From JBBTVP01 sp038063175 (GTDB lineage: Bacteria; Patescibacteriota; Minisyncoccia; UBA6257; 1-14-0-10-40-38), in the NCBI GenBank assembly GCA_038063175.1, contig JBBTVP010000066.1, positions 1 to 9,895 of the forward strand: a stretch of DNA of 9,895 nucleotides, written 5' to 3'. A program made the translations under genes and the position numbers. Below are positions 1 to 5,342 of the stretch, piece by piece. The stretch's first letter is position 1, and each line of letters begins with the position of its first letter. The notes under the pieces were generated by a model. The model was not told the origin of the DNA. It ran no database searches and saw only the letters and a program-made list of their open reading frames with translations.

Positions 1-5
1 GAAAG

Positions 6-16
6 CCCCCCCCCCC
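6..16. repeat. Homopolymer tract of 11 C
   Basis: Eleven consecutive C residues lie ten bases before the TTG at which the avd reading frame is taken to start. The avd frame is open through the tract to the window edge, so a longer product could be translated across it; a change in tract length would then shift the frame. If translation starts at 26, the tract would only sit in the leader. It may also be an assembly or sequencing artefact, since it lies at the extreme left edge. Confidence 0.6.
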
Positions 17-25
17 GTCGGAAAA

Positions 26-412
26 TTGAGTATTTTGCAGCATTTAGTTGCTAGTTATAAACTGTGGCACGAATACATGCCGCATATTCCTAAGACTTCT
101 CGATACACGCTGGGAGAAAAAATTGATGCCTGTTTCATTGAAACACTCGAGTTGCTATTTTTTGCTCAATACGCGAAAAAAGAGCAACGGTTACCAACAC
201 TGCAAAAGGCAAATGTGAAGTTTGATAGTTTGAAATTTTTCTTGCAATTGTTATGGGAGACGAATGGGATCAGCGCAAAGCAATACGCGAATATTTCCAA
301 ACACCTTGTGGATATCGGCAAAATGCTCGGTGGCTGGCTTCGCCGCGTAGAAGCCGAGACTGCGCAGGGCCTCAAAGCCCATACGCAGTCTTCGGCTCGC
401 ACAAAAGAGTAG
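26..412 (+). CDS. avd: Avd-type four-helix bundle protein of a diversity-generating retroelement
   Basis: The product resembles the bAvd / 23S intervening-sequence four-helix-bundle family. In DGRs Avd is a basic accessory protein, a pentamer in the Bordetella phage system, that binds the reverse transcriptase and the template RNA and is needed for cDNA synthesis. The usual family pattern is visible: an N-terminal helix with YKLWHEY (residues 11-17), the TSRYTLGEKID turn (24-34), a helix rich in L/F followed by KKEQRLPTLQKAN (51-63), a helix with KFDSLKFFLQL (65-75), and the end motif DIGKMLGGWLRR (96-107). The 128 residues are near family length; the last ~20 (after residue 108) are not conserved and lie on a large inverted repeat next to the TR. 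The start is a TTG at 26 with no good ribosome binding site, and the frame is open to the window edge, so the true start could lie upstream. It is the only clear plus-strand gene and converges on the TR. Identity as a DGR Avd rests on the family pattern plus the adjacent TR/VR pair. Confidence 0.85.
   Translation: MSILQHLVASYKLWHEYMPHIPKTSRYTLGEKIDACFIETLELLFFAQYAKKEQRLPTLQKANVKFDSLKFFLQLLWETNGISAKQYANISKHLVDIGKMLGGWLRRVEAETAQGLKAHTQSSARTKE
336..397. repeat. Large imperfect hairpin flanking the TR (inside avd 3' end)
   Basis: Bases 352-364 (AGCCGAGACTGCG) pair with 384-397 (CGCAGTCTTCGGCT) with a single bulged base. Inside, GGGC (367-370) pairs with GCCC (377-380) around a CTCAAA loop. A competing smaller hairpin is formed by GGCTTC (336-341) and GAAGCC (350-355). 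There is no U-tract on either strand, so it is unlikely to be a terminator. It begins 16 bp beyond the TR end. In RNA read from the minus strand it would lie directly 3' of the TR, where the Bordetella phage DGR has a structured spacer needed for cDNA priming. A role as that spacer structure is inferred. Confidence 0.6.
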
Positions 413-539
413 TTGCGGAGACGAGCGAAGCGGCAGTTCCGGTTGAAGTTGTTGTCAAGCCAGTTCCAGTTCAACTGCCACCTGCCGTCGTTCCAGATGA
501 GGTACGGCACGTTACGGTTGCCGTTGTCATCGAGCAGGA
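413..539 (-). repeat. DGR template repeat (TR)
   Basis: This 127-bp stretch aligns without gaps to 906-1032 (constant offset 493). Read on the minus strand it contains 30 adenines and is rich in AAC codons, which give Asn when read in the target frame. Fifteen of the 30 adenines are changed in the other copy, while none of the 97 non-adenine positions differs. That asymmetry marks this copy as the template and the other as the variable repeat. Similarity ends at 540 on one side. On the other, base 412 is the first mismatch and is not an adenine. The end at 413-436 is GC-rich, unchanged and poor in adenines; it corresponds to the IMH* element that fixes homing direction in characterised DGRs. 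The avd stop codon (410-412) directly abuts this end. Confidence 0.95.
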
Positions 540-780
540 ATGTACCGCGCACCATCCACGCCACCGTCTCTCATCCGCCAATCGGCAGATTTAAGACTGT
601 ATCGAATTTGGCATCTGAAATGCTCCAGAACGCGGTACCAAGTAATTCTTCTGTGTTTGAAAATATCTTTGCGGCGCTTGCGACAAGTAATACAACGTGT
701 ACACCCGACACAACTCTGCGCAGAGATATTTTAGAATTCGGCCGCGCAAAGCACCCTATGTGCCGCACGCTGTCCGCCTA
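540..780 (-). other. TR leader / intergenic stretch without a supportable gene
   Basis: Nothing here resembles a known gene. On the minus strand a GTG-started open frame covers 571-768 (65 codons, ending LNLPIGG), and the next in-frame stretch after its TGA stop runs straight into the TR in the target reading frame. It has no ribosome binding site and no recognised domain. It could be the non-coding leader of a TR transcript or the decayed remains of a former target gene. A 12-bp perfect palindrome (CTCTGCGCAGAG) lies at 714-725 and an 8-bp one (GTGTACAC) at 697-704; their role is unknown. Confidence 0.4.
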
Positions 781-793
781 GTATCCATGTTAA

Positions 794-802
794 ATTATAT
801 CA
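794..802 (-). promoter_or_regulatory. Extended -10 promoter, candidate TR RNA promoter
   Basis: On the minus strand the sequence TGATATAAT gives a perfect TATAAT (794-799) preceded by the TG-N extension (800-802). No good -35 lies at the right distance, which is usual for extended -10 promoters. Transcription would start near 786-788 and run through 540-780 into the TR and its 3' hairpin. It overlaps the U-tract of the terminator of the target gene, so a new transcript could begin just where the previous one ends. Inferred from sequence only. Confidence 0.45.
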
Positions 803-836
803 AAAAAAATACCCGCACGAGTCGAACTCGTGCGGG
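801..836 (-). terminator. Rho-independent terminator of the DGR target gene
   Basis: On the minus strand an 11-bp perfect, GC-rich stem (812-822 with 826-836, CCCGCACGAGT / ACTCGTGCGGG) closes a 3-base loop. It is followed by TATTTTTTTTG, giving a clear U-tract. It lies about 65 bp after the stop codon of the target gene at 902. The U-tract is on the minus side only, so it acts on the target transcript and not on avd. Confidence 0.85.
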
Positions 837-860
837 CGGGAGACCAATGACCCGAGAGAC

Positions 861-889
861 CTGGTGTCCAAGCGGTTCAAGAACACCAG
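861..889. repeat. Inverted repeat just downstream of the VR
   Basis: CTGGTGT (861-867) and ACACCAG (883-889) form a 7-bp perfect stem with a 15-base spacer. It begins 16 bp beyond the end of the VR on the IMH side. Many DGRs have a hairpin or cruciform a few bases downstream of the VR that promotes homing, typically with a tetraloop; this one has a longer loop. The position fits and the shape fits only partly. It could also be chance or part of the 3' untranslated region. Confidence 0.35.
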
Positions 890-901
890 AATCCAAGAGC
901 C

Positions 902-1498
902 CTACTTGCGGAGACGAGCGAAGCGGCAGCTCCGGTAGAAGTCGTCGTCAAGCCAGTACCAGTTCAACCGCCACCCGCCGTCGCCCCAGATGAGGTACGG
1001 CACGCTACGGTCGCCGCCGCCACCGAGCAGGACGGTGTCCGGGAAAAGAATGACGGGACCATCGTCCCTCGCCCATTCCTTTGGAAGCTTCGCTGCCTGT
1101 TCCAGGATGTCTTCGGCGCAGTGTTGACTCCATCCTTGACAGCCAGGGAATGCCGCTGCGTCGCTTGCGTGACGCGTCATCTCTTCACCGCTCACCCACT
1201 CCTCGCCGTCCTTGTGGAACGGGACGAGTTCGAGACGAGAGATGTCGATTGGCGCTTCACAGAGCGCACCCTCGCGCTCGATGCCCCTCCACTTCCACTC
1301 GAGCGGACGCTTGTCCTTGAAAGGCCAAGGTCGCACAGAGGCATTCCATCCTTCGGTGATGCGCTGGAGTTCGACCATCACCCAAGGGTAGTCGATTGCT
1401 CCGTCGTTCAGGCGACGCTTGATGTCGTCTACGCGGCGATGCAAGCCGCCCAGCTGTTCGTTCGTGAGCTTACCGTCTGCGACAGCTTTTGCCGTCAT
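902..1498 (-). CDS. DGR variable (target) protein, predicted C-type-lectin-like fold
   Basis: A 198-residue protein without signal peptide or membrane segment. Residues 156-198 are encoded by the VR, so the C-terminus is the diversified surface, as in DGR targets with C-type-lectin folds. From memory the layout matches Patescibacteria DGR targets: an N-terminal helical part with LHRRVDDIKRRLNDG (19-33), a middle with LVPFHKDGEEWVSGEEM (91-107), and a C-terminus with VPYLIW, WRLNWYWLDDDF and CRFARLRK. Compared with the TR-encoded sequence, 13 residues differ: G159, G160, G161, D163, S165, G172, G175, R177, Y181, D185, D186, Y188 and S190, most of them Asn in the TR. The fixed framework (VPYLIW, LNW, WLD, CRFARLR) is untouched. 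The ATG at 1498 is supported by AAAGGA 7 bases upstream. The gene has its own promoter and terminator and is visibly more GC-rich than its AT-rich spacers. The ligand is unknown. Confidence 0.88.
   Translation of the reverse strand: MTAKAVADGKLTNEQLGGLHRRVDDIKRRLNDGAIDYPWVMVELQRITEGWNASVRPWPFKDKRPLEWKWRGIEREGALCEAPIDISRLELVPFHKDGEEWVSGEEMTRHASDAAAFPGCQGWSQHCAEDILEQAAKLPKEWARDDGPVILFPDTVLLGGGGDRSVPYLIWGDGGWRLNWYWLDDDFYRSCRFARLRK
906..1032 (-). repeat. DGR variable repeat (VR)
   Basis: This is the last 127 bp of the target gene before the stop region, gaplessly matching the TR at 413-539. On the coding strand the differences from the TR are 13 A-to-G and 2 A-to-T, with no A-to-C, all at TR adenines. 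They hit nine of the ten TR AAC codons; the codon for N179 is the exception. The stretch 906-929 is identical to the TR and GC-rich and would be the IMH end. The two copies also share TA at 903-904, but the base at 905 differs from the TR at a non-adenine position, so the repeat ends at 906. Confidence 0.95.
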
Positions 1499-1556
1499 GT
1501 GACAGTCCTTTGTTGTGGTCGCCCTGCAGGCGTACCGGTTTAAGGTGCTAGAAACT

Positions 1557-1570
1557 CCGTATTACTACGG
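1557..1570 (-). promoter_or_regulatory. Small hairpin at the start of the target-gene leader
   Basis: CCGTA (1557-1561) and TACGG (1566-1570) form a 5-bp stem with a 4-base loop at or close to the predicted transcription start. The leader to the ATG is about 75 bases. A 5' stem-loop may stabilise the mRNA; this is inferred. Confidence 0.3.
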
Positions 1571-1571
1571 C

Positions 1572-1608
1572 TGGTATTATATATACCATACAATAATTTC
1601 TGTGTCAA
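1572..1608 (-). promoter_or_regulatory. Strong sigma70-type promoter of the target gene with palindrome over the -10
   Basis: On the minus strand a perfect -35 TTGACA (1603-1608) is followed by a 17-base spacer and TATATA (1580-1585); a TATAAT also overlaps at 1576-1581 but with a 21-base spacer. The -10 lies inside an inverted repeat TGGTAT-N5-ATACCA (1572-1588), which could be an operator. The promoter sits between the stop of frr (1637) and the target gene, so the DGR target does not depend on the housekeeping transcript. Confidence 0.75.
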
Positions 1609-1636
1609 GCGCTCCCTCGGCACTTGTTGCCACCTT

Positions 1637-2188
1637 CTACTCCCCAATCTCCCCCGCCTTCTTTCCTAAGAGCGACTCGATTTCGGCGTTCCCCCTATCA
1701 ACGATATCCTGCACCTGCTTCTTTACTTTAAACTTCTGGTCTTCACTGATCGTTTTTTCTTTGAATGCCGCTTCCACTTTTTTATTCGCACCATCCCGAA
1801 GCGAACGGACTTTGATCTTCGCCTTTTCGGCAATCCCTTTTGCAATTTTCATAAGATCTTCGCGACGCTCTTCGGTGAGCGGCGGCAGACTCATCCGAAC
1901 TGCGTTCCCCTGCACCGCCGGGTTCATGCCTATGTTCGCCTCTTCGATTGCCTTCGCAACAGCTCCCGCCGCACCTTTGTCCCAGAGGGTAACCACAATA
2001 TCCCGGGGCGGCTGCACCGAGATAGATCCAAGCTGCTTCACTTTCATTACTGATTCCGCATAGGAAACATTGATATTCTCCACCAGTTGAGGAGTAGGAC
2101 GGTTCGTGCGGAGCGCCGAGAGTTCGGTTTTTAACCCATCACGGACAAGACCAAACTCTGATTCAATATTTTTGAGAAGTTGTTCCAT
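1637..2188 (-). CDS. frr: Ribosome recycling factor
   Basis: RRF splits the post-termination ribosome together with EF-G, releasing mRNA and tRNA in the cytoplasm. The 183 residues match the usual ~185. Family motifs are visible: ALRTNRPTPQLVENINV (25-41, where most bacteria have LRTGRAS), the WDK (69-71), the MNP (88-90), the PPLTEERR helix start (102-109), and IKVRSLRDGAN (125-135) around the tRNA-mimicking tip of domain I. The frame is open to a GTG at 2200, but the ATG at 2188 fits the family N-terminus MEQLLKN better and is chosen. No ribosome binding site is evident; the leader consists of TAGTGGC-type repeats that could pair with the 3' end of the preceding gene. It is the last housekeeping gene before the DGR. 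Confidence 0.96.
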   Translation of the reverse strand: MEQLLKNIESEFGLVRDGLKTELSALRTNRPTPQLVENINVSYAESVMKVKQLGSISVQPPRDIVVTLWDKGAAGAVAKAIEEANIGMNPAVQGNAVRMSLPPLTEERREDLMKIAKGIAEKAKIKVRSLRDGANKKVEAAFKEKTISEDQKFKVKKQVQDIVDRGNAEIESLLGKKAGEIGE

Positions 2189-2194
2189 AGCATA

Positions 2195-2287
2195 AGCCAC
2201 TGGCCACTAGTAACTAGCCACTAACGAAAATCCTACTACATTTATCTTTATCCACGCGAGTAATAAAATCTTAGTGGCTAGTGGCTA
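2195..2287. repeat. TAGTGGC-type inverted repeat between the delta'-like gene and frr
   Basis: ACTAGCCACTAA (2213-2224) and TTAGTGGCTAGT (2271-2282) are perfect 12-bp inverted copies separated by 46 bases. Further degenerate copies of the unit lie at 2195-2211. The 16-mer TAGTGGCTAGTGGCTA at 2272-2287 recurs exactly at 9650-9665. The right-hand copy overlaps the last codons and the TAG stop (2278-2280) of the delta'-like gene. In the transcript the two arms would form a stem ending about 25 bases before the frr start. Confidence 0.75.
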
Positions 2288-2988
2288 TTCAAAGCTGCTT
2301 CGATTTGGAGCCGGCGGTTCGTATTCCACTGATTCATTGCCGTCCACCGAAAGAGAAGCGCCTTAATGGTTCGCGCATTCCTCGTAATATCTTTTCGAAG
2401 CAAATGGAGCAATGCGTAGACGAGCGGCGCGGGATCCTTGTCTTCAAGCGCGGCTTTCAAAATATCGGCACGCCTCCGGCCCTGTTCCGCGAGAATTTGC
2501 TGTGCGACTCCCAGGGAATCTTCATCGGGAACAAATGCTTCCCCTGCCGAAGAAACGTAAAACTTCTGAAACCGTGACGCAAGCGCGGGAATAACTGCTT
2601 CGGAATGGAGCGCGGTCATAAGGATGAGAGCGTGGGGCGGCGGCTCTTCGGCTATCTTCAGAATAGCATTCTGGGCGTGCACGGTAAGCTCGTGGATATC
2701 GTAAATGACTATGGTGCGCCGCGTCGCTCGAAATGGCTTTCCCGAGAGAAATTGGGCGATGGTACGCGCTTCATCGATTCCCGATGATGTCATACCTTCC
2801 CTGAATTCAGCATCAAGAAGCGTTCCCCCTTCGTCAGTCCAAGAATTCCGTTCAATGTATGCGGCGAAAGATTTTGTGAAACGCCGCATGGCATTCCCCG
2901 ATTCTCCGAAAAAAAAGTATCCGTGTCCAAGCCGCCCTGTGGTGAGAAGCCGCCCGAACATCTGCTGTAATTCCGTTGGGGTTGCCAC
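2278..2988 (-). CDS. holB: DNA polymerase III delta'-like clamp-loader subunit
   Basis: A short AAA+ clamp-loader protein. Delta' is the non-ATPase wrench of the loader that places the beta clamp on DNA. Seen: HGYFFFGESGNAMRRF (22-37), a P-loop position without the GKT needed for ATP binding, as in delta'; SSGIDEARTI (68-77); IVIYDIHELTVHAQNAILK (93-111); the EEPP (114-117); and ASRFQ (137-141) where ATPase-type relatives have SRC. The zinc-binding cysteines of the gamma/delta' family are absent from the region after residue 46. At 236 residues it is shorter than typical delta' (300-330), with a reduced C-terminal collar domain. The start is a GTG, 6 bases after the mreB stop, so it is probably co-translated with mreB. 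The C-terminus (NSH and stop) is encoded by a TAGTGGC repeat. A gamma/tau-like origin is possible but the dead P-loop favours delta'. Confidence 0.82.
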   Translation of the reverse strand: MATPTELQQMFGRLLTTGRLGHGYFFFGESGNAMRRFTKSFAAYIERNSWTDEGGTLLDAEFREGMTSSGIDEARTIAQFLSGKPFRATRRTIVIYDIHELTVHAQNAILKIAEEPPPHALILMTALHSEAVIPALASRFQKFYVSSAGEAFVPDEDSLGVAQQILAEQGRRRADILKAALEDKDPAPLVYALLHLLRKDITRNARTIKALLFRWTAMNQWNTNRRLQIEAALNSH

Positions 2989-2994
2989 GAAAGG

Positions 2995-4017
2995 TTATGA
3001 AGCTACGGAAGTGCGCTTATTCAAAAGCGTCTTTTTGTAGACGTCCAAGTGATTGAGAATAAGCCCGGTGCCCTTTGCCACACAGAAGAGCGGTTCCGGG
3101 GCGAGGTATGTAGAAACGCCAGTCATCCGCTTGAAGAACTCTTCGAGATGTCGAATCTGCGCACCACCGCCAGAGAGCACAATCCCCTTCTCCATAATAT
3201 CTGCGACAAGTTCAGGCGGAGTTGTGTTGAATACCCCCTGCACCGAGTTTGCGATATCGAGAAGGTGCGCGGTGAATGCCTCCGCGACTTCATTAGAGCG
3301 AATCACAATATCACGGGGAAGACCGGAAACAAGATCTCTACCTCGCACTTCATATTCGAGCTGGTCTTTTGTGGCAAGCGCGGATCCGATTTCAATTTTC
3401 ACGTTCTCTGCCGTCTGCTCGCCTATCGAAAGTGAATATTTTTTCTTCACGTAATCCATAATCGCCTGGTCAAATTTGTTGCCGGCAACCCGGAGACTCG
3501 TCCATGACACAATGCCACCGAGAGAAACTACGGCAACTTCAGAAGTTCCGCCTCCGATATTAATAATCATGTTTCCCGAGTGGGCGTTGATGGGAATACC
3601 AGCGCCTAATGCCGCGAGAATCGGCTCCTTTACGATATAGGCCTCCTTCGCGCCCGCCTCGCGTGCCGCGTTCACGACTGCCCGACGTTCAGTCGCGGTA
3701 ATACCCGCGGGTACTGAAATTACGACTTCCGGCCTCACGATGTTCATGGGGCCAGTCGCCTTGGCGATAAAATACCTTAACATCGCCTTTGTGATGTAGT
3801 AGTCGGCAATCACCCCGTCTTTCAGGGGCTTATACGCAACGATATCGTCGGGAGTCCGCCCGATCATTTCCTTTGCTTCGCGACCAACCGCGAGCACGCT
3901 GTTCTCGGGAAGCGAGAGCGCTACGATGGTTGGTTCGTTGATAACGAATCCTTTTCCAGGTACGAAGACGATGGTATTTGCCGTGCCGAGGTCAATGCCT
4001 ATTTTTCTGGTGAACAT
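2995..4017 (-). CDS. mreB: Rod shape-determining protein MreB
   Basis: The bacterial actin that forms membrane-associated filaments and steers peptidoglycan synthesis. The actin-fold nucleotide pocket is complete: phosphate-1 loop DLGTANT (9-15), interdomain region with SVPAGITATERRAV (101-114), EPILAALGAG (131-140), phosphate-2 loop NIGGGTSE (153-160), and adenine motif LSGGGAQI (281-288). The 340 residues equal the usual length. Only a short hydrophobic N-terminal stretch (MFTRKIGID) precedes strand one. It lies between murA and the delta'-like gene. The usual partners mreC, mreD, rodA and a PBP are not in this window. The 68-base leader is AT-rich without a convincing promoter or ribosome binding site. 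Confidence 0.97.
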   Translation of the reverse strand: MFTRKIGIDLGTANTIVFVPGKGFVINEPTIVALSLPENSVLAVGREAKEMIGRTPDDIVAYKPLKDGVIADYYITKAMLRYFIAKATGPMNIVRPEVVISVPAGITATERRAVVNAAREAGAKEAYIVKEPILAALGAGIPINAHSGNMIINIGGGTSEVAVVSLGGIVSWTSLRVAGNKFDQAIMDYVKKKYSLSIGEQTAENVKIEIGSALATKDQLEYEVRGRDLVSGLPRDIVIRSNEVAEAFTAHLLDIANSVQGVFNTTPPELVADIMEKGIVLSGGGAQIRHLEEFFKRMTGVSTYLAPEPLFCVAKGTGLILNHLDVYKKTLLNKRTSVAS

Positions 4018-4085
4018 ATAATTAACTTATAACTAATATCGGAAAACTTAAAACCTTTTTACACATTGTTTTTAGTGGTAAGTCT

Positions 4086-5342
4086 TCAGTTGTTAGTTCG
4101 CTGTATGTCCGCGCCAATCGCGCGCAGTCGTTCATCAATCCGTTCATATCCCCGGTCAATCTGCTCTGCTCCCTCGAGTACCGTCTCTCCTTCGGCAATG
4201 AGCGCTGCGATAATAAGAGTAGCACCCGCCCGAAGATCGAGCATATCAAGCTTCGTCCCTTGAAGTACCGACGGCCCCTTCACGAGCGCACGGTGCGGAT
4301 CGAGCACAGATGCATCTGCGCCCATCTGCTTCAATTGGTCAATATATCGTAACCGACCATCATAGAGAGTGTCAAAAATAAGCGATGTTCCTTGTGCTTG
4401 CGTTGCGAGCGCACCGAACGGTGCCTGGAGATCACTGGGGATACCCGGGTACATGCGCGTCTCGATTTTCGCCGCAGTAATAAGAGAATTATGTCCCGCA
4501 ACCGAAAGTCTGCCGGGAGATGCTTCAAAGATTGTTCCCATTTCCTTCAACTTACTCAATGTTGCTTCAAGAGAATCAATGGGAGCGCCCTCAATGACCA
4601 AATCGCTTTTCGTAGCCGCAGCGAGAATTGCGAACGTCCCCGCTTCCACCTCATCGTGGATAACCGAGTGGGTGATAGTCCCCTTTATTGCAGAGTTCAG
4701 ACTCACCGAAACTGTATGCATGCCGAGTCCCGATACGTGCGCTCCAAGTTTCTTCAGAAATATTCCAAGATCGGTGACGTGCGGTTCGGTAGCAGCGAGA
4801 TGAACGGTAATCGCGTGACGCGCACCAAGCATCATCATGTTCTCCGTCGCAGTGACGCTAAATTCACGAAGGGTGACATTAGACGCCGGTTTCTTGGAAA
4901 GCGAAAGGTGGTAAATACCATCCTCGAACGTAATCGAGGCGCCAAGCTCCTTGAAGGCCTCGAGGTGGGTGTCGATCGGCCGTGTGCCAATCCGACATCC
5001 TCCCGGCATCACGAAACTCGCCTCACCAAAACGCGCGAGGAGCGGTCCCACGAGCAGAATCGATGACCGGATCCGCCCGACGAGTTTTTGGTTGATCCGT
5101 TGGGGATCGAGGTTTGCATTCACAATTTCAACGGTATGGGGATCAATCCACCGCACCTTTCCCCCCATGCTCTCCAGTATTTCAAGCATGGTTTCCACGT
5201 CTCTAATCCGCGGAATGTTTTTTAACACGCAGGGCTCATCGGTAAGGATCGTCGAGGCGATGATTGGAGTCGCGGCGTTCTTCGATCCGGAAACCGTTAC
5301 GGTTCCACTCAATTTTCTTCCTCCGTTCACAATGAATTTCAT
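4086..5342 (-). CDS. murA: UDP-N-acetylglucosamine 1-carboxyvinyltransferase
   Basis: MurA transfers enolpyruvate from PEP to UDP-GlcNAc, the first committed step of peptidoglycan synthesis in the cytoplasm. The 418 residues match the family. Seen: SGSKNAA (18-24) with the Lys-Asn pair that contacts substrate, RIRSSILLVGPLLARFG (90-106), the catalytic loop PGGCRIGTRPIDTHL (113-127) with Cys116 retained (a Cys here makes fosfomycin sensitivity likely by family knowledge), and the C-terminal LDLRAGATLI followed by an IDRGYERIDERL segment. The ATG at 5342 fits the family N-terminus MKFIVNGG. No Shine-Dalgarno is visible; a -10-like TATAAC lies about 20 bases upstream. The gene ends ~70 bp before mreB, so both may share a transcript. 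Confidence 0.97.
   Translation of the reverse strand: MKFIVNGGRKLSGTVTVSGSKNAATPIIASTILTDEPCVLKNIPRIRDVETMLEILESMGGKVRWIDPHTVEIVNANLDPQRINQKLVGRIRSSILLVGPLLARFGEASFVMPGGCRIGTRPIDTHLEAFKELGASITFEDGIYHLSLSKKPASNVTLREFSVTATENMMMLGARHAITVHLAATEPHVTDLGIFLKKLGAHVSGLGMHTVSVSLNSAIKGTITHSVIHDEVEAGTFAILAAATKSDLVIEGAPIDSLEATLSKLKEMGTIFEASPGRLSVAGHNSLITAAKIETRMYPGIPSDLQAPFGALATQAQGTSLIFDTLYDGRLRYIDQLKQMGADASVLDPHRALVKGPSVLQGTKLDMLDLRAGATLIIAALIAEGETVLEGAEQIDRGYERIDERLRAIGADIQRTNN

Noticed and set aside
166..564. Minus-strand open frame across the TR and the antisense of avd as a second target gene
   Set aside because: Its N-terminal part is simply the TR read in the target frame and the rest is antisense to avd. 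It has no ribosome binding site and runs through the hairpin; the TR alone explains it.
812..836. The strong hairpin as the DGR homing hairpin
   Set aside because: It lies 70 bp from the VR end and is followed by a U-tract on the target strand, so a terminator explains it better; the smaller repeat at 861-889 is closer.
811..905. Possible tRNA read on the minus strand, because of the GAGTTCGACTC loop sequence
   Set aside because: The stem closes around a 3-base loop as a perfect 11-bp hairpin and cannot form a 7-base T-loop with a 5-bp stem. No matching acceptor or anticodon arms are visible, and a U-tract follows directly.
1121..1543. Plus-strand open frame of 140 codons opposite the target gene
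   Set aside because: It is an antisense shadow in a GC-rich gene with a clear promoter, ribosome binding site and terminator on the other strand; the translated sequence has no recognisable family.
1..1636. DGR reverse transcriptase inside the window
   Set aside because: No frame encodes reverse transcriptase motifs such as the YxDD region; the space is filled by avd, TR, leader and target. It must lie outside if present.
2189..2200. GTG at 2200 as the frr start
   Set aside because: It adds MAYA before the family-typical N-terminus MEQLLKN and lies within the repeat; the ATG at 2188 fits better.
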